From the NCBI RefSeq assembly GCF_900765565.1, contig NZ_CAAFRZ010000233.1:1-21736 (forward strand): DNA of 21,736 bases, in the 5' to 3' direction. This DNA comes from an uncultured Dialister sp. Lineage in GTDB: Bacteria > Bacillota > Negativicutes > Veillonellales > Dialisteraceae. Shown in pieces: positions 1-7,425 of this stretch; the first letter of the stretch is position 1, and every line of letters starts with the position of its first letter. Below the pieces are notes generated by a model that worked only from the letters and a program-made list of their open reading frames with translations, was not told the DNA's origin and searched no databases. A program made the position numbers and the translations under genes.

Positions 1-85
1 CACCCTTGGTGTTCGGCTATGACCTTCCCGCTGTCGGGCGGTCTAGGGACTTTCACCCTTAAGAGTGCGCCCATGCTGGGCGCAC
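1..85 (-). mobile_element. 5' end of a group II intron (partial, runs off the window)
   Basis: Read on the minus strand from 85 to 1, this starts with GTGCG, the group II intron 5' splice consensus. A short hairpin (GTGCGCCC/GGGCGCAC) follows, then a GGGTGAAAGTCCC stretch and, at the window edge, ACCAAGGGTG. This order of motifs is typical of the start of domain I in bacterial group II introns. The rest of the ribozyme and any maturase/reverse transcriptase would lie left of position 1. The intron begins 6 bases after the AT-rich stem-plus-T-tract of the gdhA terminator, in the same orientation as gdhA. Insertion just behind intrinsic terminators is characteristic of class C introns, but the class cannot be fixed from 85 bases. 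Confidence 0.75.
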
Positions 86-90
86 ATGGA

Positions 91-123
91 CGAAAAAAGC
101 ACCGGGGACCGGTGCTTTTTTCG
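91..123 (-). terminator. Intrinsic terminator of gdhA
   Basis: A stem GCACCGG/CCGGTGC flanked by A6 and T6 lies 11 bases after the gdhA stop codon. The A/T flanks extend the stem and make it symmetric, so it could also work on the plus strand. A group II intron begins directly behind it on the minus strand. Confidence 0.9.
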
Positions 124-133
124 TTCTGTGCCA

Positions 134-1390
134 TTAACCCAGGAATCCTCTGGTCTTCTGGGCTTCCACCACCCGGGACAGGGCCAGCATGTAGGCCGCC
201 AGCCGGTAGGTGACATGGTATTTCTCTTTCAGTGCATACACATCTTCATAGGCTTCCCGCATCTTCTTCTGGAGACGGGTGTTGTATTCTTCCTCCGTCC
301 AGTAGTAGCCGGTGCGGTTCTGTACCCATTCGAAGTAGGAACCCACCACACCGCCTACGTTACTCATGACGTCCGGCAGCACTTCGATGCCCTTCTTTTC
401 AAAGTAAGCATCCGCCTCTTCCGTGGTGGGGCCATTGGCACCTTCCAGGATGAGGGGCGCCTGTACCTTTTCCATGGTGCCTGCGTTCAGCTGGTTTTCC
501 ATGGCTGCCACGAAAATGACATCCGCCTTCTGGGCGAAGAGGTCTTCATCCGGAATCATTTCCGCCCCCTCTTCGGTGTATCCCTTCAGGGACCGGCCGT
601 GGCTGTTGGCGTAGGTGTACATCTTCTCGATATCCAGCCCCGATTCCTTGTGCCAGGTGCCATTGATATCGCCGATGGTGGTAATCTTCACGCCCTTCCG
701 GTGCATGAGGAGAGAACCTACGGAACCTACGTTGCCGAAGCCCTGCACAATCATGGTGAGGTCCTTCATGTCCTTATGGTTCTTTTCGCACCAGGTTTCC
801 AGGGTGAAGAGGAGTCCCCGGCCGGTGGCTTCATTCCGTCCCAGGGAGCCGCCTACGGACAGGGGCTTTCCTGTCACCACGCCGGGCTGCCAGGTACCGG
901 AAAGAGCCGCATATTCATCGGCAATCCACGCCATGATCTGTCCATTGGTATTCACATCCGGTGCCGGTACATCCTTATCCGGCCCGATGATGGGGTAAAT
1001 CTTCCGTACATAGCCCCGGGTCAGCCGTTCCAGTTCCCTCTGGGAAAGCTTGTGGGGATCCACCCGGATGCCGCCCTTGGCGCCGCCATAGGGAATATTG
1101 CCGATGGCGTTCTTAATGGTCATCCAGGCTGCCAGCGCCTTCACTTCGTTCTCATCGGACTGGGGATGGAAACGGATGCCACCCTTTGCTGCGCCCCGGG
1201 CAGTGGAATGCTGCACCCGGTAACCGGAAAAGACTTCTACATGGCCGTCATCCATCCGAACCGGGATGCTGACAGTGAGCTCCCGTTCCGGATACCTTAC
1301 AAATTCATAGTCCTCCTTCTTGTAACCCAGCTTTTCTGCTGCTTTGTCCAGTACGTGAAGCATGTTTTCATAAGGATTGTAGTTTGCCAT
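134..1390 (-). CDS. gdhA: Glutamate dehydrogenase (Glu/Leu/Phe/Val dehydrogenase family)
   Basis: Cytoplasmic enzyme that interconverts glutamate and 2-oxoglutarate plus ammonium with NAD(P)H; in amino-acid fermenters it usually works in glutamate breakdown. The 418-residue product has the usual family length. Visible motifs are KGGIRFHP and PYGGAKGGIRVDP (substrate-binding lysines), DVPAPDVNT with the catalytic aspartate, and a Rossmann glycine motif QGFGNVGS that starts the dinucleotide domain. A longer reading from 1441 is possible, but the start at 1390 (MANYNPYENM) is preferred: AGGAGG stands 6 bases upstream and family N-termini begin here. It is a single gene with its own terminator at 91-123 and a likely promoter at 1457-1462. 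Cofactor preference cannot be read from the sequence. Confidence 0.95.
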   Translation of the reverse strand: MANYNPYENMLHVLDKAAEKLGYKKEDYEFVRYPERELTVSIPVRMDDGHVEVFSGYRVQHSTARGAAKGGIRFHPQSDENEVKALAAWMTIKNAIGNIPYGGAKGGIRVDPHKLSQRELERLTRGYVRKIYPIIGPDKDVPAPDVNTNGQIMAWIADEYAALSGTWQPGVVTGKPLSVGGSLGRNEATGRGLLFTLETWCEKNHKDMKDLTMIVQGFGNVGSVGSLLMHRKGVKITTIGDINGTWHKESGLDIEKMYTYANSHGRSLKGYTEEGAEMIPDEDLFAQKADVIFVAAMENQLNAGTMEKVQAPLILEGANGPTTEEADAYFEKKGIEVLPDVMSNVGGVVGSYFEWVQNRTGYYWTEEEYNTRLQKKMREAYEDVYALKEKYHVTYRLAAYMLALSRVVEAQKTRGFLG

Positions 1391-1456
1391 TTTCTGCCTC
1401 CTGAATAGAAATAGTATGCATGGCCTCCGGGCTGTCCCCAAAGACCCACTACTGCT

Positions 1457-1467
1457 ACTATAACACC
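1457..1467 (-). promoter_or_regulatory. Likely gdhA promoter (extended -10)
   Basis: On the minus strand the -10 reads TATAGT with TG one base upstream (TGTTATAGT). No convincing -35 is seen; TATTCA lies 17 bases upstream. A 6-bp inverted repeat GCATAG/CTATGC (1514-1537) further upstream could be a regulator site. Confidence 0.5.
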
Positions 1468-1564
1468 TCCAGCGCTCTTTGAATACTTGTAATCATGCAT
1501 GCATAACCATTCAGCATAGGTTTTCGATTTTCTATGCGTTTGAAAGAAGGGAAGAAGGGAAAAA

Positions 1565-1720
1565 GTGAGGAGTGAGGAGTGAGGAGTGAGGAGTGGTTGT
1601 GGCGGCGCGCAATGTTCAGAAGCGCCGCCTTATGAAGTCTGACCGCGGCTGCGCCGCTGATCCTGTCTGATATCTGACTGTCTGACGTCTGATGTCTTCT
1701 CTCCCCTCAGCATGCAGCCG
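1565..1720. repeat. Intergenic repeat element: GTGAGGA heptads, GC hairpin and a TCTGAC-rich module
   Basis: Four tandem GTGAGGA heptads (1565-1592) are followed by a hairpin GGCGGCGC-N13-GCGCCGCC (1601-1629) and a block rich in TCTGAC words with GCGGCTGCGCCGC. The whole block resembles, in reverse orientation, the module at 12797-12902 and the one at 19690-19784. No coding frame is supported. It lies upstream of the gdhA promoter. Confidence 0.75.
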
Positions 1721-1803
1721 CAGAATGGATTGATGGGATTCTGCACCCGGATGTAAGGACTCAAACTCTCTTCACTCCATTCTCAATTCTGCCTTTGCCC
1801 CCT

Positions 1804-1976
1804 GCTTCGCAGTCCCGCCTCTCCGAGGCGGATCCATCCCCCGCCCTTTGGGCTGCCCCCTTCTCCAAGGGGGCACGGGCTTGCCGATATCCTCAATATG
1901 TATAATAACCAATACCATGCAACCTTTTGCGGCGCAGCCGCGGGGCCTCAATTCTCTTGCCTCAAATCTCAATTCT
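1804..1976. repeat. Micro-hairpin repeat, copy 1 (partner at 19475-19604, inverted)
   Basis: A chain of short perfect stems: CCGCCTC/GAGGCGG (1815-1831), GCCC-TTT-GGGC (1843-1853) and CCCCCTT/AAGGGGG (1856-1873). A less ordered stretch follows, then a tail of CTCAATT/CTCAAAT heptad-like words (1947-1976). The same order of stems and linkers occurs on the minus strand of 19475-19604. The tail words recur at 20868-20897. Confidence 0.75.
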
Positions 1977-1977
1977 A

Positions 1978-2008
1978 AAAAAACGCTGTGTAAAACGCAG
2001 CGTTTTTT
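1978..2008 (-). terminator. Intrinsic terminator of the NSS transporter gene
   Basis: AAAAAACGCTG (1978-1988) pairs with CAGCGTTTTTT (1998-2008), leaving a 9-base loop. It ends 7 bases before the transporter stop codon and has A/T tracts on both sides. Confidence 0.85.
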
Positions 2009-2014
2009 CACCAG

Positions 2015-3370
2015 TCACATCAATCCCCGGACCAGAATGACCAGGATCAGGAGGGGGAGCACATATTTGAAATAGGGCTTCACCCACCGGGGCATTTTCA
2101 TGCCCACCCCTGTATTCACTTCTTTCAGGTAGTTTTCAAATCCCCATCCGTACTTCCAGGTGCAGAAGAGGGCGAAGACGATGGAGCCGAAGGGGAGAAT
2201 CAGGGAACTCACGATGAAGTCTTCGCTGTCCAGGATACCCCTTGCCCCGATGATATGTACGTCCTGCCACAGGTTGAATCCCAGTACGCAGGGAAGGCTG
2301 CCCAGGAAGACGAGGGGCAGGAAAATGGCCACTGTCTTTCTCCGGCTCCAGCCGAAGTCGTCCATGGCGTTGCCGATGATGCCTTCAAAGACGGCGGTGA
2401 CCGTGGAGAAGGAGGCGAAGGTCATGAAGATGAAGAACAGGGTGCCCCAGAGACGGCCCATGGGCATATTGATGAAAATATTGGGCAGTGCCACGAAGAT
2501 GAGGGAGGGCCCTTCTTCCGGTGCCACGCCGTAGGCGAAGCAGGCGGGGAATATAATGAGGCCCGCCATGATGGCCACGAACGTATCTAGGGCAGTAATC
2601 CGCACAGCTTCTCCCGTCAGGGCATGGTCTTTCCCCATGTAGCTGGCAAAGATTTCCATGGACCCCTGGCCCACGGAAAGAGTAAAGAAGGCCTGGTTCA
2701 TGGCTGCCGTGGCCACATTGCCAAGGCCCGCATCCACTGCCCGGTTCCAGTCGGGAAGGAGGAAGAATTTCAGTCCCTCCCCGCCGCCGGGCAAAAGGAC
2801 GCTATTCACTGCCAGGATGACGATGAGTCCCAGGAGTCCCAGCATCATGACCTTTGTTACCTTTTCCAGGCTCTTTGCCACGCCGCCGGCGCAGACGATG
2901 AAACCCACCAGTACATTGAGTCCCATGAACAGGGTCAGTTCCCAGGGGTCCGAGACCATACCGGTGAAGACCTTCCCCACCTCCGATGGCGCCATGCCAT
3001 CAAAGGAGCCGGTAATAAAGCGCCAGCAGTAATCCACCATCCACCCGGAAATGGAGGTGTAGTAAATCATGAGCACATAGGGTCCCAGAAGGCAGAGCCA
3101 CCCGTGGAGGTGCCAATAGGTTCCCTTCGGCTCCAGGGACTTCAGTCCCTCCAGTACCCCCTTATGGCTCGCCCGGCCCACGGCCAGTTCCATGGTGACC
3201 ACAGGGATTCCCATGAGCACCAGGAACAGGAGATAAAACAGCACAAAAACAGCGCCCCCGTATTCACCGGTGATGTAAGGAAATTTCCATACATTGCCGA
3301 TACCGATGGCGCATCCTGCACTGACCAGGATAAATCCCAGCCGGGATTTGAAACTGTCCCTTGCTTCCAT
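2015..3370 (-). CDS. Sodium-dependent transporter, NSS/SNF family
   Basis: Integral membrane Na+ symporter of the neurotransmitter:sodium symporter family; bacterial members mostly import amino acids. The 451-residue protein starts with the family hallmark in the first membrane helix, AIGIGNVWKFPY, preceded by SRLGFILVSAG. Further helices fill the chain, with a proline/glycine-rich segment GPYVLMIYYTSISGW in the TM3 region and NQAFFTLSVGQGSM in the TM6-7 region, both typical. The length fits the shorter 11-to-12-helix prokaryotic branch. The start at 3370 has GGAGG about 9 bases upstream. The gene is alone between a promoter (3498-3526) and its own terminator. The substrate cannot be assigned; an amino acid is likely given gdhA next door. 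Confidence 0.92.
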   Translation of the reverse strand: MEARDSFKSRLGFILVSAGCAIGIGNVWKFPYITGEYGGAVFVLFYLLFLVLMGIPVVTMELAVGRASHKGVLEGLKSLEPKGTYWHLHGWLCLLGPYVLMIYYTSISGWMVDYCWRFITGSFDGMAPSEVGKVFTGMVSDPWELTLFMGLNVLVGFIVCAGGVAKSLEKVTKVMMLGLLGLIVILAVNSVLLPGGGEGLKFFLLPDWNRAVDAGLGNVATAAMNQAFFTLSVGQGSMEIFASYMGKDHALTGEAVRITALDTFVAIMAGLIIFPACFAYGVAPEEGPSLIFVALPNIFINMPMGRLWGTLFFIFMTFASFSTVTAVFEGIIGNAMDDFGWSRRKTVAIFLPLVFLGSLPCVLGFNLWQDVHIIGARGILDSEDFIVSSLILPFGSIVFALFCTWKYGWGFENYLKEVNTGVGMKMPRWVKPYFKYVLPLLILVILVRGLM

Positions 3371-3497
3371 TCTTCTTTCCTCCCATTTTTCGATTGCTTC
3401 TTTTCTTCCTTCATGAACTGCAGGACATGAAAAAATCTCTTATCCGGAAGCCGCCGGGATAAAAGATTCATAATCACTGAAGTTCAAAGCTCTGTCT

Positions 3498-3526
3498 ATT
3501 ATACACGTTTTGGAAGATGAATGAAA
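3498..3526 (-). promoter_or_regulatory. Promoter of the NSS transporter gene
   Basis: On the minus strand TTTCAT (3521-3526), a 17-base spacer and TATAAT (3498-3503). The 5' leader to the ATG at 3370 would be about 120 bases and shows no clear structured element. The rest of the gap, 3527-3705, shows no gene and no T-tract terminator for the MFS gene. Confidence 0.65.
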
Positions 3527-3705
3527 GAGGGGCCCCTGCTGGCGGATAGAGTCAACGGTGTGAGGTCTTCATGATTTGCCTCCGGTAAAAAGGCAGCCTG
3601 CCATTGCGTGAAAATGGGAGATTCTACGGTCTGGCCGCTGACAGCCCAGTCATGGGCAGCCGGAAACTTCCTGCCGATGGCCCGATTTCCCTGCAGCTCC
3701 TGCAC

Positions 3706-5130
3706 TTACTTCGCCTTTTGTCCTACCAGATATTCCTTTCTTTTTCGAAAAGAAAGGAACATGGACAGGAACTGCAGGACACCCATGGCCAGAACCATGA
3801 GAAATGCCAGGGCCGTACCGGAGGCCGTAGCCCCGGCGAAATCCCAGGGCCTTGCCATCTGTTCCATGGCCACGATTACTGCCGCTGCCGCCGTGCCGAT
3901 GGCGCCGGACAGCTGCTGCACCGTATTGCAAACCGCATTGCCATCAGCCTTCATTCCCTTTGGAAGCACCGACAGGCTGTAGGTCAGGATATTGCCCACC
4001 GACAGTCCCTGGCCTGCGGCAAAGAAGACGTAGCACACCGTCAGCACCGCTGTGGAAGCCATTGACAGGGTACTATTAAAGGAAATAAGGGAAATAATGA
4101 CAAAGATACTGCCCAGAAGGATGGGCCGCTTAGCGCCAAACCGGTCATAAATTCGTCCGGAGAGAGGCGCAAAAGCGGCGCCCAGAATGCAGCCGGGCAG
4201 AAGAATGCATCCTGCGGTGAAAGCATTTTCCCCAGTCACGATCTGGGAGAAATTCGGAATCAGGAATCCCAGGGCCAGACAGATGAACTGGAGCAGTGCC
4301 AGCCCCAGTGCCCCCAGGACGAAGGGTTTATTATGAAAAACAGCCAGATTCAAAAGAGGCCTTCTGCCATTCTCCATCCGCTGCTTCTCCTGCCGGGAGA
4401 AGAGGACCAGGGCCAGAAGGAATCCGGCGAAAAGAACGGCTCCCATGGCTGTGATTTTCCCATGGCCCAGCTCCGTGCAGCCCAGGAGAAGGCAGGTAAA
4501 GCTCACCGCCAGGTACAGGAGGCCCATGAAATCAAAACTTTCCTTACGGATTTCCGAGGACTGCCGCACCGACAGGCCGCCGACGATAAAGGAAATCACC
4601 AGGAGCGGAAGTACCGCCCAGAAAATCATGCGCCAGCCGAAGAGGCTCACGATATACCCGCCGATGGATGGCCCCACCGCCGGTGCCAGGGCACAGACCA
4701 GCATACCGCTGCCCACCATGACACCGAGGCAGTCCAGAGGTGCCTGGTCCATGATGATATTAAACATCAATGGCAGGGCGATGCCGGTGCCGGCACCCTG
4801 GAGAAGGCGCCCCAGAAGAAGCATGAAAAAGTCAGGCGACCAGGCTCCCAGCAGGGTGCCGATAATAAATATACCCGCCGCTGCAAGGAACAGCCGCTTC
4901 ATGGGAAACCGTTCCTTCAGATACCCGGAAGTCGGAATCACCACCGCCAGCACCAGAAGGTATCCCGTGGTAATCCACTGGACCAGGGATGTGGAAACGG
5001 AGAATTCCTTCATCAGGGAAGGAAAGGTCACATTCATGGCGGTCTCAATGACCACGCCGGTAAAGGAAAGAATTCCCGCCGCCACGATAGAAAGTAAAAG
5101 TCCGGCATCCAGCCGTCTTTCAAACTGCAT
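3706..5130 (-). CDS. MFS drug/solute exporter, DHA2 (14-helix) family
   Basis: Inner-membrane proton-driven exporter of the EmrB/QacA type, usually for drugs or other toxic compounds. The 474 residues are almost entirely hydrophobic and fit 14 membrane helices. Visible motifs are a motif-A-like loop SGYLKERFPMKRLFL between helices 2 and 3, GRLLQGAGTGIALPLMFNII (helix 4-5), and the antiporter motif-C region GPSIGGYIVSLFGWRMIFW. The start at 5130 has AAGGAGG about 9 bases upstream. A 17-bp palindrome (5138-5154) covers that ribosome binding site. A MarR regulator lies just upstream in the same direction, which suggests induction by a small-molecule ligand. There is no HlyD-type adaptor partner. 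Substrate unknown. Confidence 0.9.
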   Translation of the reverse strand: MQFERRLDAGLLLSIVAAGILSFTGVVIETAMNVTFPSLMKEFSVSTSLVQWITTGYLLVLAVVIPTSGYLKERFPMKRLFLAAAGIFIIGTLLGAWSPDFFMLLLGRLLQGAGTGIALPLMFNIIMDQAPLDCLGVMVGSGMLVCALAPAVGPSIGGYIVSLFGWRMIFWAVLPLLVISFIVGGLSVRQSSEIRKESFDFMGLLYLAVSFTCLLLGCTELGHGKITAMGAVLFAGFLLALVLFSRQEKQRMENGRRPLLNLAVFHNKPFVLGALGLALLQFICLALGFLIPNFSQIVTGENAFTAGCILLPGCILGAAFAPLSGRIYDRFGAKRPILLGSIFVIISLISFNSTLSMASTAVLTVCYVFFAAGQGLSVGNILTYSLSVLPKGMKADGNAVCNTVQQLSGAIGTAAAAVIVAMEQMARPWDFAGATASGTALAFLMVLAMGVLQFLSMFLSFRKRKEYLVGQKAK

Positions 5131-5137
5131 GTATTAA

Positions 5138-5154
5138 TTACCTCCTTAAGGTAA
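5138..5154. promoter_or_regulatory. Palindrome TTACCT-N5-AGGTAA over the MFS ribosome binding site; possible MarR operator
   Basis: A perfect 6-bp inverted repeat with a 5-base centre. Its half-site TTACCT also occurs twice in the promoter region of the adjacent MarR gene (5827-5843 and, in the minus-strand sense, 5875-5888). Size and symmetry fit a MarR-family operator. It includes the Shine-Dalgarno sequence, so binding could also affect translation. Confidence 0.45.
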
Positions 5155-5180
5155 ATATTTAATGGATACTGGGGCTCATT

Positions 5181-5324
5181 TCAGCTATCAGCTATCGGCT
5201 TTCCGCTGACCGCTATCAGCATACAGCTATCAGCTCCGTACAGAGCCCCGGCCAACGAATAGCGGATAGCTGTAGTCTGTCAGCTGTAAGCTGTAAGCCG
5301 TAAGCTGTAAGCCGTAAGCTGTAA
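5181..5324. repeat. Tandem heptad repeats (GCTATCA family and AGCTGTA/AGCCGTA family)
   Basis: The left part holds AGCTATC words (5183-5236); the right part is six tandem heptads AGCTGTA or AGCCGTA (5282-5323). An inverted AGCGGATAGCTG lies between (5260-5272). It fills the space between the MarR gene and the MFS gene. No coding potential is seen. Confidence 0.7.
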
Positions 5325-5349
5325 ACCACCAGTCCCAGTCCGCAGGCAA

Positions 5350-5808
5350 CTACTTCAGTGGTCCGAAATCCTCCCGGCCCTGCTGCAGTATGGCTTTCAC
5401 TTTGGCAATGGTCCTTACCGTCGCTTTCACATCCTCATCAGGGATGGACTGCATCTCTTCTGTCAGCCAGTTATGGAAATGATCGACATAGAGGGTATAG
5501 TACCTCCGCCCTTTGGCTGTGAGTTTCAGTGTGTATACCCGTCTATCATTATTGCTCTGCTTTTTAATCAGGACTTTCATTTCACAAAGCTCATTCACCA
5601 GTTTCGTTATAGAGGGCATGGTCCCTTTCATGGCAGCCGCCACGTCGCTGATCCGAACTCCCTCTTTTCCCTCACACCGGTCGTGGACTACCTGGATAAT
5701 CCTGATGTGCCTCGGCTTCAAGCGAGGCGGAAGCGTAGGCAGCAGCTCACAGATCCGGCGGGCCTCATGGCAGGAATCCAGAAACTCCCTTGTAAGTTCA
5801 ATATCCAT
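5350..5808 (-). CDS. MarR-family transcriptional regulator
   Basis: Cytoplasmic winged helix-turn-helix repressor of 152 residues, the normal MarR length. The HTH is visible as VRISDVAAAMKGTMPSITKL (around residues 51-70), followed by the wing NELCEMKVLIKKQSNNDRRVYTLKLTA cut short here as family-typical DDRR/NDRR...LT. N- and C-terminal helices would form the dimer domain. The start at 5808 has GGAGAG upstream. Two TTACCT-containing sites flank its -10 box, suggesting autorepression, and another covers the start of the downstream MFS gene. The pair is therefore a likely regulator-exporter unit, though a repeat block separates them. The ligand is unknown. Confidence 0.88.
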   Translation of the reverse strand: MDIELTREFLDSCHEARRICELLPTLPPRLKPRHIRIIQVVHDRCEGKEGVRISDVAAAMKGTMPSITKLVNELCEMKVLIKKQSNNDRRVYTLKLTAKGRRYYTLYVDHFHNWLTEEMQSIPDEDVKATVRTIAKVKAILQQGREDFGPLK

Positions 5809-5826
5809 ATTTCTCTCCAGTTCAAT

Positions 5827-5888
5827 TTACCTAAGATAACTAAGCTTTTATCCAAGAGCATTATAACACACTTTTTAACTAAAGGTAA
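5827..5888 (-). promoter_or_regulatory. marR promoter with two possible operator half-site pairs
   Basis: TATAAT on the minus strand at 5860-5865 with TTACCT 17 bases upstream in the -35 position. One candidate operator covers the -35 (minus strand TTACCTTTAGTTAA, 5875-5888). The other lies downstream of the -10 (plus strand TTACCTAAGATAACTAA, 5827-5843). Confidence 0.55.
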
Positions 5889-5931
5889 GTATTGAATTCC
5901 CCTGTTTCCCATATAAAAATCCTGCAGGCCA

Positions 5932-5965
5932 ATACAAAAGACCTGCAATGGCTTCATTGCAGGTC
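5932..5965 (-). terminator. Hairpin terminator behind the DJ-1/PfpI gene
   Basis: A perfect 10-bp stem GACCTGCAAT/ATTGCAGGTC (5940-5965) with a 6-base loop. On the minus strand it is followed by a weak T-tract, TTTTGTATT. It separates the DJ-1/PfpI gene from marR. Confidence 0.7.
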
Positions 5966-6037
5966 CTGTCAAAGTCCCCCAATTTCCCTTCTGTCCTATT
6001 TTTTACGGAAACACCATCCCTCTTCCGAATTGTCATT

Positions 6038-6589
6038 TCACCGGTATTCCATGGCCTCCGCAATGGACAGTGCCTTCTCCCGCCCCAGCCGGTCTGCGGC
6101 AAATCCCAGGGCCATGTCTATCCCCGCCGCCACGCCGCCGGAAGTATAGTACTTCCCATCTTTCGTCCACCGGGCATCCCGATCCCAGAGCACTTTCGGC
6201 CCCATGGAAGAGGCCCAGGCAAAGGCAATTTTATTACTGGTGGCCTTCCTGCCGTCCAGCAGTCCCGCTGCCGCCGCCAGTGCGGAGCCGGTACATACGG
6301 TGAGCACAAAGTCCGCTCTTTCCGCTGCCTTCCTGATTTCTTCCGGAAAGGCAGGCTCCTTCACTGCCCTCCGGCTCCCGAATCCTCCGGGAATGAGAAG
6401 GATGTGAATGTCTTCCATTTCCGAAAGAGGTTCCGTCAGCACAGTAAGCCCCGCCTGATTGGACACAGGACCGCCGGAAAGGGAAGTATAATGAATTTCC
6501 GCCTCCGGCAGCCGCCCCAGCACCTCCAGGGGCCCTATGAAATCGAGGGCCGTGAAATCGGGATACAAAAGGATTGCGATTTTTCCCAT
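6038..6589 (-). CDS. DJ-1/PfpI family protein (ThiJ-like)
   Basis: Cytoplasmic single-domain protein of 183 residues with the flavodoxin-like DJ-1/PfpI fold. The nucleophilic elbow is clear: TVCTGS with the cysteine at residue 99, preceded by LLIPGGFGSR (residues 64-73), a family strand-loop. An N-terminal acidic residue near the active cysteine is likely D16 (LDFIGPLEV). The LDFIGPLEVL and CTGSALAAAAGLL patterns resemble the branch that includes isonitrile hydratase and the AraC-linked amidase-like domain. Chaperone, protease-like or hydratase activity cannot be decided. The start at 6589 has AGGAAG upstream. It is followed by a hairpin terminator and stands 19 bases after dpnC, so it may be co-transcribed with the restriction locus. 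Confidence 0.88.
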   Translation of the reverse strand: MGKIAILLYPDFTALDFIGPLEVLGRLPEAEIHYTSLSGGPVSNQAGLTVLTEPLSEMEDIHILLIPGGFGSRRAVKEPAFPEEIRKAAERADFVLTVCTGSALAAAAGLLDGRKATSNKIAFAWASSMGPKVLWDRDARWTKDGKYYTSGGVAAGIDMALGFAADRLGREKALSIAEAMEYR

Positions 6590-6608
6590 AGAATCATCTT
6601 CCTATCAA

Positions 6609-7376
6609 TTACCGTTTTCTGTATACCCCGGAAGAAATAAACTCCAAAAATCCCCGGTCCCGAAGGAGCTGCAGCTGCTGCCGGATTTTGGCACGGATTG
6701 TATGATTTTGGGGATGGAGAATCTGCAGTTTTCTCTCAAACCGATACATATCCTGCAGGGTAAATGTCTCTTTTTCCATGCTCTCTATACACCGGAAAAC
6801 ATCGAGCAGCCAGCCCCGGGAAGACAGGCTCATACCCGCCAGGAAATCGGTTTTCCTGTACCGCTCGCAGACTTCCTTCTTATCCGCAATCTGAAGGCCA
6901 TGGATAATCTCGATTTTCCCATAGGACGGCACTTCATCCAGAAGAATACTGCATCCCGTCCAGCCCGCCCTTTTGGCACCAGGTCCCAGGGGCTTTCTCT
7001 TTTCTATAAGAGAATCCACGAAAAAGTGCTTCGGTACAATCAGGAAGCCAAGGACCCGCTCTGCTGCCAGGTCATAGGACATGAAAAGGAAGTCAGGGTT
7101 ATCGGACTCATGGATTCGGCGGATCATGGTATCATAAGCGCCGTCGGCAATCTTCTTGCCCAGAGGTCCCTGCTTGGCCTTGGACTCAAAAATTTCCCCG
7201 CAATGGGGACAGGCAAAATCAGCCACCGGCCGGTTGGCACTCAGGTGGGTAAGATGGCTTGCGCCACAGCGGGGACAATACATATTTTCCGCCACCCACC
7301 CCTCTGTCACTACCCGGGCGATCTGGGAGCGGCTGGTATAGGAAGCAGCAAGGGAAAGGTCGAGATGAGTATCCAT
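6609..7376 (-). CDS. dpnC: DpnI-type methyl-directed restriction endonuclease (Gm6ATC)
   Basis: Close homologue of R.DpnI of Streptococcus pneumoniae, which cuts GATC only when the adenine is methylated. The 255 residues match DpnI almost position for position. The PD-(D/E)XK residues fall at D53, E64 and K66 (in PVADF and FESKAK). A zinc site is formed by C34, C37, C56 and C59 (CPRC...CPHC). Shared blocks include TEGWV, NRPVADF, DGAYDTM, KPLGPGAKRAGW and SSRGW. The C-terminal winged helix that also reads methylated DNA is present (FTLQDMYRFE, IRQQLQLLRDRGFLEF). Start at 7376 with AAGGAGG upstream. No Dam-type methylase is in the window, as expected for an enzyme tolerated only in unmethylated hosts. 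The expected role is defence against Dam-methylated phage or plasmid DNA. Confidence 0.95.
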   Translation of the reverse strand: MDTHLDLSLAASYTSRSQIARVVTEGWVAENMYCPRCGASHLTHLSANRPVADFACPHCGEIFESKAKQGPLGKKIADGAYDTMIRRIHESDNPDFLFMSYDLAAERVLGFLIVPKHFFVDSLIEKRKPLGPGAKRAGWTGCSILLDEVPSYGKIEIIHGLQIADKKEVCERYRKTDFLAGMSLSSRGWLLDVFRCIESMEKETFTLQDMYRFERKLQILHPQNHTIRAKIRQQLQLLRDRGFLEFISSGVYRKR

Positions 7377-7397
7377 AGGAAATCCTCCTTTTCTCTC

Positions 7398-7425
7398 ATT
7401 ATAAAAGGAGGATCCCTCCTGTCAA
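7398..7425 (-). promoter_or_regulatory. Consensus promoter of dpnC with a GATC palindrome in the spacer
   Basis: Minus strand: perfect TTGACA (7420-7425, overlapping the stop codon of the small upstream gene), a 16-base spacer and perfect TATAAT (7398-7403). The spacer holds AGGAGG-GAT-CCTCCT, a 6-bp inverted repeat that contains GATC. The predicted transcript starts about 15 bases before the dpnC ATG. Confidence 0.75.

Noticed and set aside
1..213. Small plus-strand frame at the left edge
   Set aside because: It overlaps the group II intron end, the gdhA terminator and the gdhA 3' end in antisense; no ribosome binding site.
65..1408. A 447-codon plus-strand frame
   Set aside because: Antisense to gdhA; composition and lack of a ribosome binding site show it is a shadow.
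1565..1597. Possible CRISPR array from tandem GTGAGGA repeats
   Set aside because: The repeats are 7 bp and directly adjacent, without unique spacers, and no cas genes are present. The same holds for all other heptad blocks.
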